Positions 47,401-61,500 are shown, counted from the first letter of the stretch. The stretch is DNA of 64,000 nucleotides from Strix aluco (GCF_031877795.1 NC_133941.1:23846251-23910250), one strand, 5' to 3'. Notes: generated by a model not told the origin, from the letters alone. Program-made: numbers and translations.

Positions 47401-49159
47401 CAACTTCTGGAATGAGGTTTCGGACTCCACCGAAGCCACAGTGTCTCAAAATTCATACTCTAGTTTGGCAGGAACAGGGTTTTATCCATGTATGTGATTC
47501 GTTTCACTGTCTGCTTCAGTAGCTCCATCTTCAACCCTACAGTAATGGGATGAAATTCCAGTCGATACCGGCGTATCATTAGTTACTCACCCTCCCCATT
47601 CAATCTTGAGTTGAATGCAAGAAACATTTTTGTGTCCTGTTTATTCTTCTGGACTTGGATCTCGGCAGTAGTATAATAACAGTAGATTAAATGATACTCA
47701 GTGCAGTCATCAAATTTCATACTGTGGCTATTGGATCATCTTCCCTGTTTTCATCTGTTGTGTACTTCATAGAAAGACAGGCTTGAGTGAGGGCTACTTC
47801 CACACAAATTGTAATCACTCGGAATAGTCACTCCTTTGGAATCTGCACATTTTTATTTCCATATGAGATGCAATTTAATCATTAAGGGAATTTTTTTAGC
47901 GCCAGTGTAGCATACCTTCATAGGAGGAAGTTGACCCCAATTTTGTAAGCGGGTGTTTATGAAGTCAAAGGTGGACTCTTAAACAGACTTAGAAGCTGGG
48001 CCAGCAGCAGAATGCCCAATCTGGCACACACAGGAGAAATTATCCACGATTAAAGACTTTCTGATTAATATGGCTTATGTGCCAAAACTGCACATGCAGC
48101 GTATGATCTCAATTAGAGTGAAACCTAATTCTTCAAGGCTAAGCTCCAGATTCATTCTGTAATTTCTTCTTTGTTTAACTTGGACATTTTTTGACAACAG
48201 GATCTAAAAGAAATGTGGGGGGAGGGGGCAGAACCCCCCCTACCGTTATAAACTGCAGTTCTGTAGAAAATATCTGTCTCATAGTACTGCTTTGAATACC
48301 TTGACTATTTAATTTTTAGAAGGGTTGTTGTGCATTCCTCTCAGGCACTGCCGTTTAGTGTTGCTAATGGAGCTGTAACAGTTTTTGGGAAAGAATGAAT
48401 ACTCGTGTGCAGGTTTTCTGCTTAAAAAGTAACTCTTGCCAAAGAAAACTGCTTGAAGGTGGAAAGGAATAAGTATATAATCACGCCACTGTCATTACCT
48501 CTGATATTAAGAAAGTAGGAAATGTCAAAGGCCTGTAAGAAAAATAAGTTCAGGTTTAATGAGTCTGCTGGAGAGGAATTATCAACATTAATCATTTAGC
48601 TAGTGGACTAACATAGCTGGCATCAATAGAATAACTTTTTCCATCCTGCTTTAATACACAGCAGTTGCTCTGGCTTGTTTCTGAGACTTTTTTTTTTTTT
48701 TTTTTTTTTCTCCTGCTAATCCCAAAACATCCTGGAAACACAAACTCTAATGAACTAGTATCATCGCATTTTAAGTGCCCTCCCAAAGCAATATTAGCAC
48801 TACTTAGACAGAATTCAGCAGTTAGGCTCCTCGTGTGTGGGAAATGAGGGGTTCCAAGCCCAAGGGAATCTGTGCATGGAGGATTTTGAGAGCTGCACAG
48901 TGGAGCAGGGCACACAGTCCTGGTGTGCTGTGTGTGTGCCAGAGGTGCAGGATGCTGGTAAATCTCTGTGCCTGCATGGTGCTGGAGTGGGGCCAAATAC
49001 AGAAATGATGCTGTAGTCTAGTGTGAAGTGGCCCTAGGGCCTTTTTTCAAACGGAGTGCTAAACTTTGGTCTAGAAATCTTGAGAAAAAGGTCCTTTTTT
49101 TCAAGAAAAAGGGACATGAACATCATAGCACGTCAAACGTCAAATCAGATTTTGCTTAA

Positions 49160-49425
49160 TAGATCCGAGTCTCCTCTGCAGGCGTGCCGTTCTGCTGGCC
49201 CCTGTCAGCCCGCTGTCTAGGGCTGCGTGAGACTCGGGAGCGGTGGCTTTCACAGACCTCAGCAGCTCCAGCGCAGGCCGGGCCGGGAGCGCAGCGCTCC
49301 CCGCGCAGGATGCGCCGCGCAGGATCCGCCGCGCAGCCGCGCCTGGGCCGCCCCGCTCCGCCGCCTTTCGAGCGCCAGAGGGGTCTTCTGGGGCGAGGGG
49401 CTTGGTCGTGGAGGGCAGTTGCTGG
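49160..49425. promoter_or_regulatory. Isolated CpG-rich islet in the gene desert
   Basis: About 265 bp of CpG-dense DNA with words such as GCGCCGCGCAGGATCCGCC that partly repeat (GCGCAGGATGCGCC, GCGCAGGATCCGCC, GCGCAGCCGCGCC: a short GCGCAGGAT-type tandem). AT-rich DNA flanks both sides. A 118-codon frame crosses it on the + strand, but its left part is Arg/Ala/Pro-rich and its right part ends in poly-Phe from a T run, so I do not call a gene. It may be an orphan CpG island acting as a promoter or enhancer. Confidence 0.5.
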
Positions 49426-51035
49426 GAGTCTTACAGTTAATGAAATAACAGAGTTAGACTTTCTTTGTATGAAGATGCCAGGAGAACATACGTCTCTACG
49501 TCACTTTCTCTCTCTTTTTTTTTTTTTTTTTTTAAAGTGATTTTCTATGTTAAAATAGGAGACAGTGGTGCTTGTAACTATAGCAAGACAAATTCTATAG
49601 AGGTTGTAGCTTCAAAGTCTGGAAGAGATTGTAGCTCCAGTGAAGAAAAGTTGATTTTAGGGGTCTGTATTCTTTTTTAAAGAGGTATTAGTTGATATAT
49701 AAAGAAGCCATGCATGTTACAACATTTTACAGCTTCCCTATTCCTGGTTTTATTTAAATAATGGAAAAGCTAAAACTTTTGCCTGCAGACATGGGCAATC
49801 CTTCAGAAAGGGAATTTTGAAAATTTTGTAAGTTCATATACTTTTTGAGGTCCAAAGGGACCATTGCAGTCAAATGTAATCTGACTCCAATTTTAATTTT
49901 CTTGATGGATTTTTACATTTAAAGAAATTGGATGAAATTACAGGGAGGTACTATCACGAGGTCTCTTCTAACAACAGAAAACCCAACATTTTGCCATTAC
50001 ACATAGCACGTGGCTTGAGAACAGCATGTGTTCTTTCTCAGTAATGTGGGTGAAGGAAAAATGTGTGTTGACTGGTAAACTGTAAAAATGGTACTGACCC
50101 ATCTTCCTGGTACTACTGCTGTATAGTGAGGCAACAGATGATGCACAATACTACTTCCCTTAACCAGGAGGAATTGGTTGCCACTTCTGAAATAATGTTT
50201 CGTTGTGAAATGCCTCCTTCTCTTACTCCGGTGTGCAGTGGCTTCAGTGGGCAGCTTTCCACTGACATCAGAGAGCAAGTATTTACACATGCTCCCTCTC
50301 CTGTAGTGTTGTGAGATCAGATGCACTCCTATGCTGTGGTAACAGAATAACCCTTGTGGCTTCTGCGTGGCTTTGGCAGATATTTTCTGTGAAATGGAAT
50401 CCATATGCTGGGGTGACCCTTAATGAAACCCTTTCTCTAATTGCTGTATTAAGCTTGCTATTTCCTTGTCATTGTTTACGCTTTTAAATCTATAATATAT
50501 TCCAAATTAAGTATGTTTGAATGACAGCATTCTGATTTAATTATAGACTTTATCATTGATTAGGCCAGACAATCTAAACAGAGTATAAACTCTGCTGGAA
50601 TAGCTTCATGAATAGAACCAGGCAGCTACAAGGGTCTTACTCTGATAAAGTAAAGCTAAATAAAAGTATTCCATTAAGTAAATTAGAACTTCTGACTGTA
50701 ATTTTGCAAAATAGTAGCAGTGTTTTCTAGACCATCTCCAGCTAAATAATTTTCTGGCTAGTTATTTTTTCTTAAAATGCTTGATTCCTTGTATAATTTT
50801 ATTTTTAATATCCTTTCTTTGTTCTTTCTTCCAATTATTCAGCATGTTCAGAGTAAAAATGAATATAGTTAACATTACCAAGTTTATAATACCAGTGATT
50901 GGTCTTGTTTAGAAATAAAGGTATTGTTTGTACTCAATTGCATAAAGTTATCACAGTCAAGAAAAAAACAATTAGCAAATTAAATTGGTGGGAGTGTGGA
51001 GCAAGAACCAGAGCAGAGAAAACAAATTCATAAAT
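49426..51035. other. Intergenic DNA, no gene seen
   Basis: AT-rich DNA with a T run at 49515-49533. The 135-codon frame on the - strand at 49997-50404 has no recognisable domain. Stretches such as 50500-50960 are rich in TAAT and AATTA words. Nothing further can be supported. Confidence 0.5.
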
Positions 51036-51039
51036 TTTG

Positions 51040-51965
51040 CGGTGTTGATAATGTCAGGATCACAACTAGGGAGGCTTTAGAGAGGAGGAAAGGTGATCCA
51101 GGCAAAGAGGATGATTGCATAAGGCACAGAATTGTGGAAATGGAGAGAAAATAAAAGGTCCAGGTAAGGACTTGTGCAGAGAAGATGAATGCAGAAGTTG
51201 GACAAACGTTCACAATAAGCTTGACCAAGAGAAATTTCAAAGGCAAAATGAAAGACTCATAAGATTGGAGAGGCAATGGCAGAGACCAGCAGCCTGTAGT
51301 TATGAATGGAGGTAGTCATAAACAAGGGATCCTTGGATGAGAAGGGGAGGTAAAAGGCTGAGCGGTGGGAATGAGGAAGCTGCGGTGATTGGGGAGCAGC
51401 ATACTGATAAACATTTGGTAACAATGCCAAGGAAGAAGGGTTGGGCTTTGAAGGTACTAAAGAAGAGCTGACTGACTGCCATGACAGACTGAATAAAGAA
51501 ATGCAGAAAAGGCACGGAGAATGTCACCTCAGTTGGGGAGGAGTAAGAAGATGAAGAGTGTGAAAAATTACCAGTTCAGTCATCTCCTTGCTGGTAGTGA
51601 ACTGGAAGCAGAAGAAGAGTAAGTAAGATGTGAGAGGACATATGTTCTTTTCAGAAAAATACTGATACTGGAGAGATTGTTGAAGGAGAATTTAGTTTAG
51701 AAGTGCTAGCAGATGAGCATAATGGCAATGTGGAATGAAGTGGTATTGGTATGTTGCTACAAGGAAGATATGAAATGAGAGCTTGAGTGGATCAGGAAAT
51801 TATAAAGTATGGATATCCAAGGAATAAAGAACCGAAGAGCAGAAAGATGCTGATGGTCAAGCGCAATGGGCAGTCTGAAGAGTGGAGAATGAGGAAGAGA
51901 GCTTTCACATGACCACATGCATGGCTGTGGGGTTTCCAGTGGGAAAAGGGTTGGAACTGGATTGT
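51040..51965 (+). repeat. Purine-skewed tract, possibly an old repeat
   Basis: Over about 900 bp the + strand is dominated by G and A (AAGATGAAGAGTGTG-, GGAGAGGCAATGG- and GAATGAGGAAGCTG-type text) without a simple tandem unit. The - strand therefore reads pyrimidine-rich and yields Ser/Leu/Pro-rich chance frames. Such asymmetry over this length is unusual for the rest of the window. It could be a decayed interspersed element or a diverged purine minisatellite; I cannot assign a family. Confidence 0.35.
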
Positions 51966-54900
51966 GCATGACTAGGAAGGGGATATTGCCAGCCAGCAGA
52001 ACAAGTCAGTGCTAAACTTCAGATCAACAAAAGATAGAGCCAGTTGGAGCAGCAGTCAGCCAAGAGAAGGGTTTACTCAACGTTGTATCCAATGAAAACA
52101 GAAAAGGAGATCAAGTGGGGTGGATGACCCAGACACTGTGTGCAGAGTTGGGTGACTTTGAGAAGTGTTTCCACAGAAGAGGTAATCTTCTTGTGTTCGC
52201 TTTAGCCATGTCCACACCCGTATGTTTATTTGATGATAGTATTCTAGTAAGTCTGATTTTATAGGCAACAGTGAATTCGGGGCTTGGTTTGGCATATTAA
52301 ATCCTTCAGTGTCAGCCTCTAAGAGACTGGAAGTTTACACCTATGTTGGTCAGCTCTGACTTCTACTGTGTGTTGACATAGTCGCTTCCATCAAGGTTTG
52401 ATAGTGCCACAGCAAGATCCTTAGGTTAGTGTGTGTGGCACGTGAATGTTTCTAATGACTCAGTGGCTCTGTTGGGTGGTTCAAGATGACAAAAATTTTC
52501 CTACTAGGCTCCAGGTTTGCCAACAAAAGGACTTCCCAGAGAGTTTGAGCCTCACCTATTGTATGGGGAAGGAGCAGGTAGGATAGAAGAGTGGGAGTAG
52601 CTGGGAGTCTCACCATGGAGCTCAAATTCTTTGCCAGAAACCTGGGTAATGGTTTATGAATTTCTTTCCGCTGGTGCAGATTACAGGTAATTGATTGGAG
52701 ATGTGTGCCGCTTGTGGAGAACTGCAGTTATAGTTAGCGCTGCTAACGCACGCTTCTTTTTATAGCAGCTGCAATTTCTAAAGTAGCCCAATGCAAAACG
52801 TGTCACCCTATTTTATAAGCCTGATATTGCCATACTCCCACTTACTGTAGAACTCTGTACAGCAATTACAGCACAGTTTAATTTACAAATCATTACAGTG
52901 TTTAGCCATTACCAGTACAAAGTAGTTACTTTCTCTGTGCTATTGAAGCCTAATTTTCATGCCATCTGAAACTTTCAGGCATCAGGTAACACTTTATTTT
53001 ATAAGGAAAAAAATAACCATTTATTTAAATTGTAAAATCTGTGTATTTACAGAGTGGCTGTTTTTGCTCTTCAGGTTTCACAGCAATTACTTTGGAAGCT
53101 ATTTCTGAAAAACTGGGCTCTTATTCCTGAAAAAATAAGTTATCAGCAATTGCTTCCTATGCTTGCATAATTGCTTGAATAATTGTACTTTACAAAATGA
53201 AGGAAATTACCCTTTAATGCTGCCTAATAATTCTGATAGCATGTTAATCCACAAAGAGCACAGGGGCTCTAAAAGTTGTCTGACTCAGACATTAAGGCTG
53301 TAATCTGGAGCACATTTCTTGTGCAGTTAATATGAAATCTGTTTACATGTCAGTGAGACAAGGTGTGTTATAGTTAATTTTGCTTTCAAGTAGAAAAGAA
53401 AAAATGGTCATAAGTATGCACAGGGTAAATTTGAAGAGCTTTTTGTGTGGATAAAATCTATATCCCTTTAAGAGGCCATTTAAATACTTCGCTGCTGAAG
53501 CAGTTGCATTCATGCAGAGCGTTGCAATGTGGTTTTCGTGTCCTGTTGCAGCTGATGATTCCATTGCCATTTCTCATGTGTGGACTCTTGTATGTAAGCT
53601 GCAGTATTTTCGCTAGATATATTGGCATCTCCTTTTGAATTCTTCCTTAAAGTCCTTGGGGAAAAAAATGTTAGAAGTTTTACAGAACTGAGCTTTAGAT
53701 GCCTATTGCAAATCCATGTAACAGCAGTGGAATCTAGAATGAATGGTCAGGACACAATGACAGTGAGAACAGACACTAGTCCTGTGACTAGTGGGTTTGA
53801 AACAGAATTGCCAAATGATTTTTCTCTTAAAAATTGCTTGCCAATTTATGTAAGGCATAGTTTTATACATAGTTCTGTCAGCATGCTTCATGTTAGATAG
53901 AAATTTATTACATAAAGGACTTGTGTTCTTCATGGTATAGCTTAGTTTGTAGGTTCTTACATATATTATCTATAAAAAAGTTAAAGCTGCCTTTTATCAA
54001 AACCTGGACATGATATGGGTGAGCTTCCTGGAAAGGAAAGTTTCTGAATATCCATTATTTTTTCTAGTAGGAATATTTTATTCTTCAAATTGAGTACACT
54101 CTTCCTATCCATATGTAAAAGTCTGCAGCAGGAATTGTGAACTCTATTTCTTCATGAAATTTCTACCTTCATGATTTTTTTGTTCCCAGTATGTGCACTG
54201 AGTACAGTCTGTGTGCAGCCTTGGGCTTCAGAGACTAACAAAATTTAAATCAGTTTTATACAAATAGTTTTGGTCAGAGAAGCTCAGTCTTGCTGAATTA
54301 AGTCCACAGATTGTAAAAGGTGTTTAATTACAGTATGTCATTAATTAGCCCCAACATTCCTGTCAAAAATACTCCCTAAGTACACTCTATTTTTGTAGTT
54401 AGAAGAAAAACTTAACTCACTGGCACTTGTTCTGTCTTTTCATTGCTCTCTCCCTGTACCTTAACTGGGTGTTCATCTGGCAGTGCCATCCACTTCAGGT
54501 TTTGAATTTTTTCTACGGTTTCTTCTTTTCCCTCAGCTACTGCCTTTTAAATGTTGTTTGAAAGTTGCTTCTGCCTTCATCTATCTCTATGCTTTCCCAT
54601 AATATCATGTTCTTATTTTTTATTTTGTTCACCTTACCATTCTTCTCATGGGTGTCTATCTCTCACCTGGGATTCTTTCATTTTCTGATTCCACATGTTT
54701 CAGTTGCTTACGCAGTAGCAAAGACTGCTGGGGTAAGGATACAGTTTTGGAGGATATGTGTATGGTAAAAGAGATTACATCAGCAGAGGTCAATTAAGTA
54801 TCTGTGTTTGTAGGCTTTATAAAACAATAACTAATATGATGCAAAAATTTATCTGTTATTTTTTTATATCAGCTTGGTAGGATCCACATATTAATTTATT

Positions 54901-57900
54901 CAGGCATGTCTAACAATCTCTTTTTTTAATTAACTCTTTTTTTGTGTCTATATTGTTGTATAGGAGAGATTTAATCAGCAGCTCTAAAAACCCTGTTGTG
55001 TTTGTCTGTTGTCTGTCTATGGACCTCTCTGACTTCCATAGTTTATACATTTTCCATCCTATGGGATATCCTTCAAAGACAAGACTCACCTAGAAAGGTG
55101 CGTGTATGGCATGGCAGAAGGGGTAGAGCTGAGCAGCATGGTAATCAAGCATCTTGTCAAAATATTTCCTAAGTGTATATATAAGCTTTCTGCTAGAGGT
55201 AGCATGCTTTGATTAAAAAAATAGTCTGTGCATCCTGCAACTTGGACTTTTTTGTTGATTTTCATGGTAGTAAGGTTTCACCCATTGTCCAGGCTGTATG
55301 TTCTGGATCATATAGTAACTTTATTTAGGAACAATCACACTCTACCCTATTTTTGTGGATAGAGGCAAGTACTCTGTTGTGTTTACTAAGTACAACTGCA
55401 AACGTACTGCCTGTTGGCTGTGGAGGTACAATAGCCCTTGGCCTTGGATTGTCATTCTCTTCACCAGCAGATGGAGACCCAGATCGTGAGACCCGGTTGT
55501 GCCGGCACAGTTAGTGATTAACACATAATAATTGGTTGTCAGTGGATTTCAGTGAAAGTTCCATGTCCCAGTACCTCTGAGGTCTGGTTCCAAATCTGTG
55601 GACATCTGGAGGCCTCTAATCCGCTCCTAGATTCTGGCTGAAAACTTTAACAACAGAAGGTGTGGGTGGACACTGCTCTCTAACAAGAACCAAACAACTT
55701 GAACGTTTCAGTAACTCCGGACAGAATTAGAATAAAATACAACATTTTATTAGACTGGGATGGCATGGATCTTGCAGAAAGAAAAATAACTGCATAGGAA
55801 ATGTCTTCCTTTAGGATTTGGTTTATGCTATCCCAGATGCTTGAGCTTTCTTAAAGCGGCTACAGTACTTTCCTAGAGGACTGCTTGCTCCTGCAGCATG
55901 TCTCTGCCAAGGACTTGAGCATTTATCCATATTGTCTGGCAAAGGTGAAGGCTGGGATGTGGCTACTTGCTGCTTGCTTCACAAATGCCTTGTAGAGGAC
56001 CTCCCTTCTTTCTGTCCATGGAATTCCTGTTAATTGGGCAATGGGAGTCACAAAGGACTATAGTACTTCTTTCCCTGCTGTAAAAGTAATATAATCCTTG
56101 CAGATGGTGATTTATTGGCTGGCTGTCCAGGAGAGTCTCTATAGTCTCTCTGACTGCCTAAACTCCAATTACCCTAATTTGCAAGTCTTCAATATTCTCT
56201 GGATGTTCTTGCTTATTTCAGATTCTTGGGGTTGGGACAGAACGTGGGTAGGTTGCCTGTTTAAAAAAAAAAAAAAGAAAAAAATTACTACTATTTTGTG
56301 TCTTAATTTTGTCTGTTCTAAATACATGACTTTTGGGAAAATCACACACCTTTTGTAAGAACTGGCTTAATCTCCAGCATTTTATCACAGAACATGCTAT
56401 TTTGTGGAACATTGTTCTTACTGATGGAAATTAGAGATAATCCTCTGGCAATGAGGTGAAAAAGATGGCCCTGAAAATACCCAACACCCAGGTCAAGTCC
56501 CGCCGGGGATCTGAGGAGTGCAATTCATCTTCAGGTGCTCCTTCAGGTTTAGGAACCTGAAACTGGTGTCAGTCATGTACCGATAACACTAAAATGGTTG
56601 CTGGGAAGCTAATGCTCTTAAACTTGAGCATGGTACGTGCAGCAATAGTCAGCATGAAAAAATGCATGGGAGAGAAATGCGATTAGATGTGTTCAGAAAT
56701 TCTTCTGCTTTCTTTAACAGTATTGAAGTAAATTGTGATACTGCCACCTACTTGAAAGAAAAGGCTTAATGATGCTAAAAGGGATTGAACGCTCATATTT
56801 TCCAAAAGGATGGCCATGCTTTAAGTCAAGTTTCAATTTAGTTGCAACTTACCTTTCTGCATGCATGAACTGTTTATAAGCACAGGCATGCCAAAAAGCT
56901 TAAACAAAAATATTTTAAATATCTGAGTACAATCTTTTTTAAAATGTTGTAATGCCTACTAAACATTAGGCTTTGTGTATATATAACAGTGTTGAAAATG
57001 AAGAGCTAGATGTGCTAGGAGTGTAGCTAAACCTGGTCTGCGAACTGGATTTTTGATAATTGAATGCTAATGATCTAGTACATGCTATAAATAATGTGTA
57101 CGTTTCAAAATAATGTATATTTGAGAATGAAGCTATTTTTTATGGCTCTCTGTGGGAACAGTGAAAAAAGAATATAAGAAAATATATCATCTGAAAATGA
57201 TGGGGCATTTTTTTGAGATATACAGGAGACTATAATTAAAGATTTTTATACTTTTCTTAAGATGTAAAATATCAATTTCTGTAAGAGTGGCAAGTGACCA
57301 CGTATTATCTGCATTTTTTAAGGTACAGCTTTAACCTCTCATAACCCCAAGCTCCATGTACAATTTTTGTACTTTTTGGCCTTCGACACTGCAGACATCA
57401 TCTGACTTTCATGTAATTTCCCTTAGAGATATACATGACACGAGAATCATGACCAGTTTGCTAAATAGTGACACTGAAGGTTTTGAAATCCTTTTCTGTA
57501 TTTTTTGTGTAAAATGACATTACATGTCATTTTCCATTAATTTCTTTGGTAAATATAATTTCAACTTTATGGTGAATTTTGTTTCAGTTTTGACCAATTG
57601 GCCGATCAGGAAGGCTACTTACATGGCACCTCTATTTACACACTGTCCACTCTCACATTTACAAGATTCAGAGCTGATCCAGTAAGTTTCATAAGTTTGA
57701 ATGATTCTGAATTTCCTGATTCTTAGTATATGAAAGGAGAGAGAGGACAGTGATATGTAAATATGGGATCTGGAAACCAACCGTAAGAGGTATGGCAGAA
57801 AATGGTGTTTTTTAGGCTCACGGACAGAGGATGCGTTGATGAGAGTATTGGTTTTCAGACTTATTGGATCGTTGAGCCCCCTTCACCTTCCATGATTTCT

Positions 57901-60900
57901 TGTGGTAAACCATTAGTAAATCAGTAAGGTGGGAGTCAGTTAGGACAGCCTTACAAACTTTTGGTGGATGATCCTGGGGTGGGAGAGCAGCGTAGGAGAG
58001 GCACCAGCGTTATTCCATGGTCACTGAATCCAGCAGAATCCATGCACTTCAGTGGTCAGTGTTGGACCAGAACCTAACAACTTCAGAGATGTAGTGGGCT
58101 GGTGATTTTTGCTGAGGTAAATGACAGAAATGATTTTCAGTTAAAATGCTGTTAGTTTTAATCCACTCCCTGCCAGGGTATTGACACGTCTGAAGTTAAT
58201 ATCCTAGAATGCCAAACAATTGTTTAGCAACTTAAATCCTGGTGATTTTACCTAAGAAGCATATTTTTTTTCCTAGGTAATTAAAACATTTATATTTATG
58301 CTTACAATATTCAATGCACTGAACAGTTTTTTCCTGTGATTTTACAATTGTCAGCAACAACAGCTCTTACCCTCAGTCTGCTCTGCATGCATGCCTGTAG
58401 ACCTCAATGCCAGTGTAACTGAAATCCAACTGCAAGTTTTGTCTGGGGCTAAAGCAACTGTGTTTGTAAAGGAAAGTCATAAATGGAGTACCAGTGATCA
58501 GTGTGTACCATCCAGCATCTAACTTCATACGTGTGCATATATAAGAACTGACAAAACCAAAATCCTGTTTTTGTATGTGTAGAAAGTGTTCACCATAAGA
58601 GGAAATGAAAATTATTTAGATTAAAGTCAAAACAACAATTTAACATCCCTCTGTGTACACAAACACTCTTCTGAAAGTCACAAATCATAGAGACTTGATG
58701 TTCAGAGTCGTTTTAAATGCTACTTACCTAAAGCCAGGAGATGAGAAACATGTGGCAGACCTTTTTTGCAAAAGTTCAGGGCGGGGGGGAAGCGAAAGGA
58801 TGTTTGCATCTGCAGGAGGAGGGCCTAAAAATAAAAGCCGACAGTTCACTTAAATCATTAATCCTACATTGAAGACATTTCCACATTTTAATGGACTGCA
58901 ATTAAACCCAATATTTCTTAATACGAGTGTCAGGTGTTTTCAGCAGTGATGCAAATGACTGCTTAGTGCTATAATTCTGAAGGGGAAGGCATTTAGACCA
59001 GGCTCATTTGAACAGCCAAATATAAACAAGAGCACATAATTCCATCTGCTTTTTGGCAATTTGTTGTTCCTTTTAGATTCTCTTTCCCCGTTTGTCTTGT
59101 GGACACAGTTTGCAGGAAATGTCAGCCAGCGTGATTGATAGCATGAGATTGGATGTACTGACTTCATGCTTTCATAAAGCAAGACAGCTGTTGGGAGAAA
59201 CTTTCCTTCAGGAGCTGGAAAGGTTTAAATTTTCCATCTCTTTGACTATTTGGCCTGATGAAGGATTGGGTTTTACCAGACAAGTAAATAAAAAGATGGC
59301 TAAGATGTACTAGAAGGTCATTCAAACGATCTTTAAATAGCAATTACTGGAGGGAGGCGGAGAGAAAGTCCTCCACATTTGAGTCTGCTTAAGTGAGCCC
59401 TAAAAAATTATGCTTGTGTTCTCTCAATTTTTTTAACCACTCTGTAAACCGGACAATTTCTAGTAATGTAATTTTACAATGGGAGTTTGTCATGAGGCAG
59501 TAGGCAATGGAAGCGATTCAGTTGAATTCCCTGGTTGTCAGCTGAGTTTCTGTGGCTGTGAGACTTTGGCTCACTTCCAGAGTTGCTGTGTGCTGTAGTA
59601 CACCACTCTGCAGTTCTTTTTCTTGCTAAAGTTAGATATGGTGGTTTAATTTTTATTAATTAGGTTTTTAGATAAATTAGTTGTGTCCAAACAAATATGC
59701 TTTCCTTCCAAGGCAGAAAGGAAAAAAAAAGTGGACTGTTCATTTTTACAGTTATACCTAGATCTGAAGGATATTATTTTATTTTTAGGAACGTGTATTT
59801 TGTTGATGTTATGAGCATACTCTTGAAGAAGATCAATTTATTTGGAAATGCAGTATGTGATGTTTTTATTCATTTTCCCCATGCTGTCTTTCTCTTTTTG
59901 GAGGGGTTGGGTGTTAGTAGTTTGAAGAACTAATAACTGGGTTCCTGGCTACACTAATTCTGATTATCTTATCCAGATCTATGGTCCTGCTGGAGATGGG
60001 CCAGAACCAAAACTCAGGAACTGAAAGCCCCTTGACCCAAAACTTTGGTGGAGGCTACATTTAGATGGTGCTTTGAGTTGGACTTCAAATTCCTCTTCAG
60101 TTGAGTTTTTTATAGTCAGACGCATCAGTATAATACGTGGCAGTTGCTGCTCAAGACCTGCTAACAAGGTCTTCCAAGCTAGATTGGGTCTTACTGGATT
60201 TTTTGACTTCTATGAAATTCTGCAAAAAATGTGTCATAAATCAGTAGCAAATATCATAATATGCTTTTTTTTAAAACAGAAAAAAAATGTGTAGGTTTAA
60301 TTGTCAAGGAACACTGAGCAGCTGAACAGCTTTCTGCCAAGAAGCATTCTTGGATGCCAAGATCCTGAAGGGTCATGTTCATATGCTGCGAAGCTTTAAT
60401 CTAGGCTTTTCAAAAGTAAGGCTTGTCCCATAGAGCATCTTCAGGATATACCACAGAGGTAAGGAGAGTGCTGGTTTAGACGGGAACTATGTGCCCAGTC
60501 CTGATTTAAGCAGGAGAGGTTGAACTGGAGGGTACACAGCATTTTTGTGGCCACCTACAGTTCTCAGTGCTGTTGTGTAGTCTGGGCTGTGCCATACCCT
60601 CTGCCTCATTCGTCTCTGAAGTTTAAGTTCAAGGCAAAATGCTCAGGGAACAGGAAAATGTGTTTATAGAAGTGGTCATGATTGTAAGAAAATTTGATAT
60701 TACAGCAAATCCTAAAAAAAACCCTCAAAAAACTTTAGAAATGCTTTAGGAACCAGATTGAAATAGCAGCAGTTACTTTGGGCAGCCAAAGGGTGACATT
60801 AACTGCTGTGTGGATACGTTTTGCAATGCTCTGGGGTAAGAGGATACCAAGGAACTATGTGGGTCACTTCATTTAGATCCCGTAAACATTTCCGTAATCA

Positions 60901-61365
60901 GTAATCATCTGCACTGTTTCTTAACTCTGTATGGATCACTGTAACAGTCTAATCACTTACACAAATACACAGTTTCAACACCACTAATTAGGATTCCGTA
61001 GAACTGGAAAAAAGCCAGTATATATTCTACATGTACAATCAATTTATTGTTAAACATTTAAAGAGCTAACTATTTATTTATATCTAAATGGGAATTTTTT
61101 TTCTTTATATGCTTACAAAATAATCCTGAGTATCTTTATATGCAGGGTGCTGTATTCACTCTTCCAGTAACCCCATTCAAACAGGTAGTGTTTCATCAGA
61201 GAGGAATTTAATGCTTTACATTGCTTTGGCAGATTGTGGCTGCACTACGATAAATAAGATTCTGGCAGGTCGCTACTTATTTTTGAACCATTGCTCCACT
61301 AAGTTCTCAAAATTCAGTGTGATCAAAGAACTGCTTTACTGTTGTTAGTAATACTTTTACAGTAT
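51966..61365. other. Gene desert, right part
   Basis: About 9.4 kb with no supportable gene. All frames are under about 95 codons and lack domains. A short A run lies at 56262-56284. The stretch 58390-58450 (TCAATGCCAGTGTAACTG) vaguely recalls ancient amniote repeats but is too decayed to call. Confidence 0.5.
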
Positions 61366-61369
61366 TAGT

Positions 61370-61500
61370 GCCTCAAGGTCCCCATTGAGATGAGGCCCTA
61401 CAGCCCTAGACATTGTACAGACATAGAGTAAGAGACAATCCGCGCCTTAAGAAATTCATACTCTAACACGAGCAGACAGAAGTATGATGCACAAAAGGGT
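61370..61500 (+). repeat. Probable ancient sauropsid interspersed repeat
   Basis: The order of words GTCCCCATTGAGATGAGGCC, CTAGACATTGTACAGACA, AGTAAGAGACAATCC, CTTAAGAAATTCATACTC and GACAGAAG with AAAAGGGTG follows a repeat that is abundant in turtle and crocodilian genomes (GGGCCCCATTGTGCTAGGC..., TAAGAGACAGTCCC..., AAGAGCTTACAATCTAA..., GACAGACAAAGGG). I recognise the pattern but assign no family name. It is decayed and not mobile. Confidence 0.6.

Larger units (their letters stand above)
35638..49155. other. Gene desert, middle part
   Basis: About 13.5 kb without a supportable gene. Frames of 130 codons at 39075-39467 (+) and 135 codons at 43438-43845 (-) have no recognisable domain or splice context. 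Simple repeats include a (TA)9 run at 40218-40235 followed by CA units, TATA/CACA words near 39205-39250, T runs at 43021-43034, 46062-46074, 47011-47028 and 48688-48709. A probable ancient repeat relic at 44375-44455 is listed separately. Confidence 0.55.

Noticed and set aside
49184..49540. 118-codon frame across the 49 kb CpG islet
   Set aside because: It has no ATG at its start, is composition-driven on the left and ends in poly-Phe from a T run on the right.
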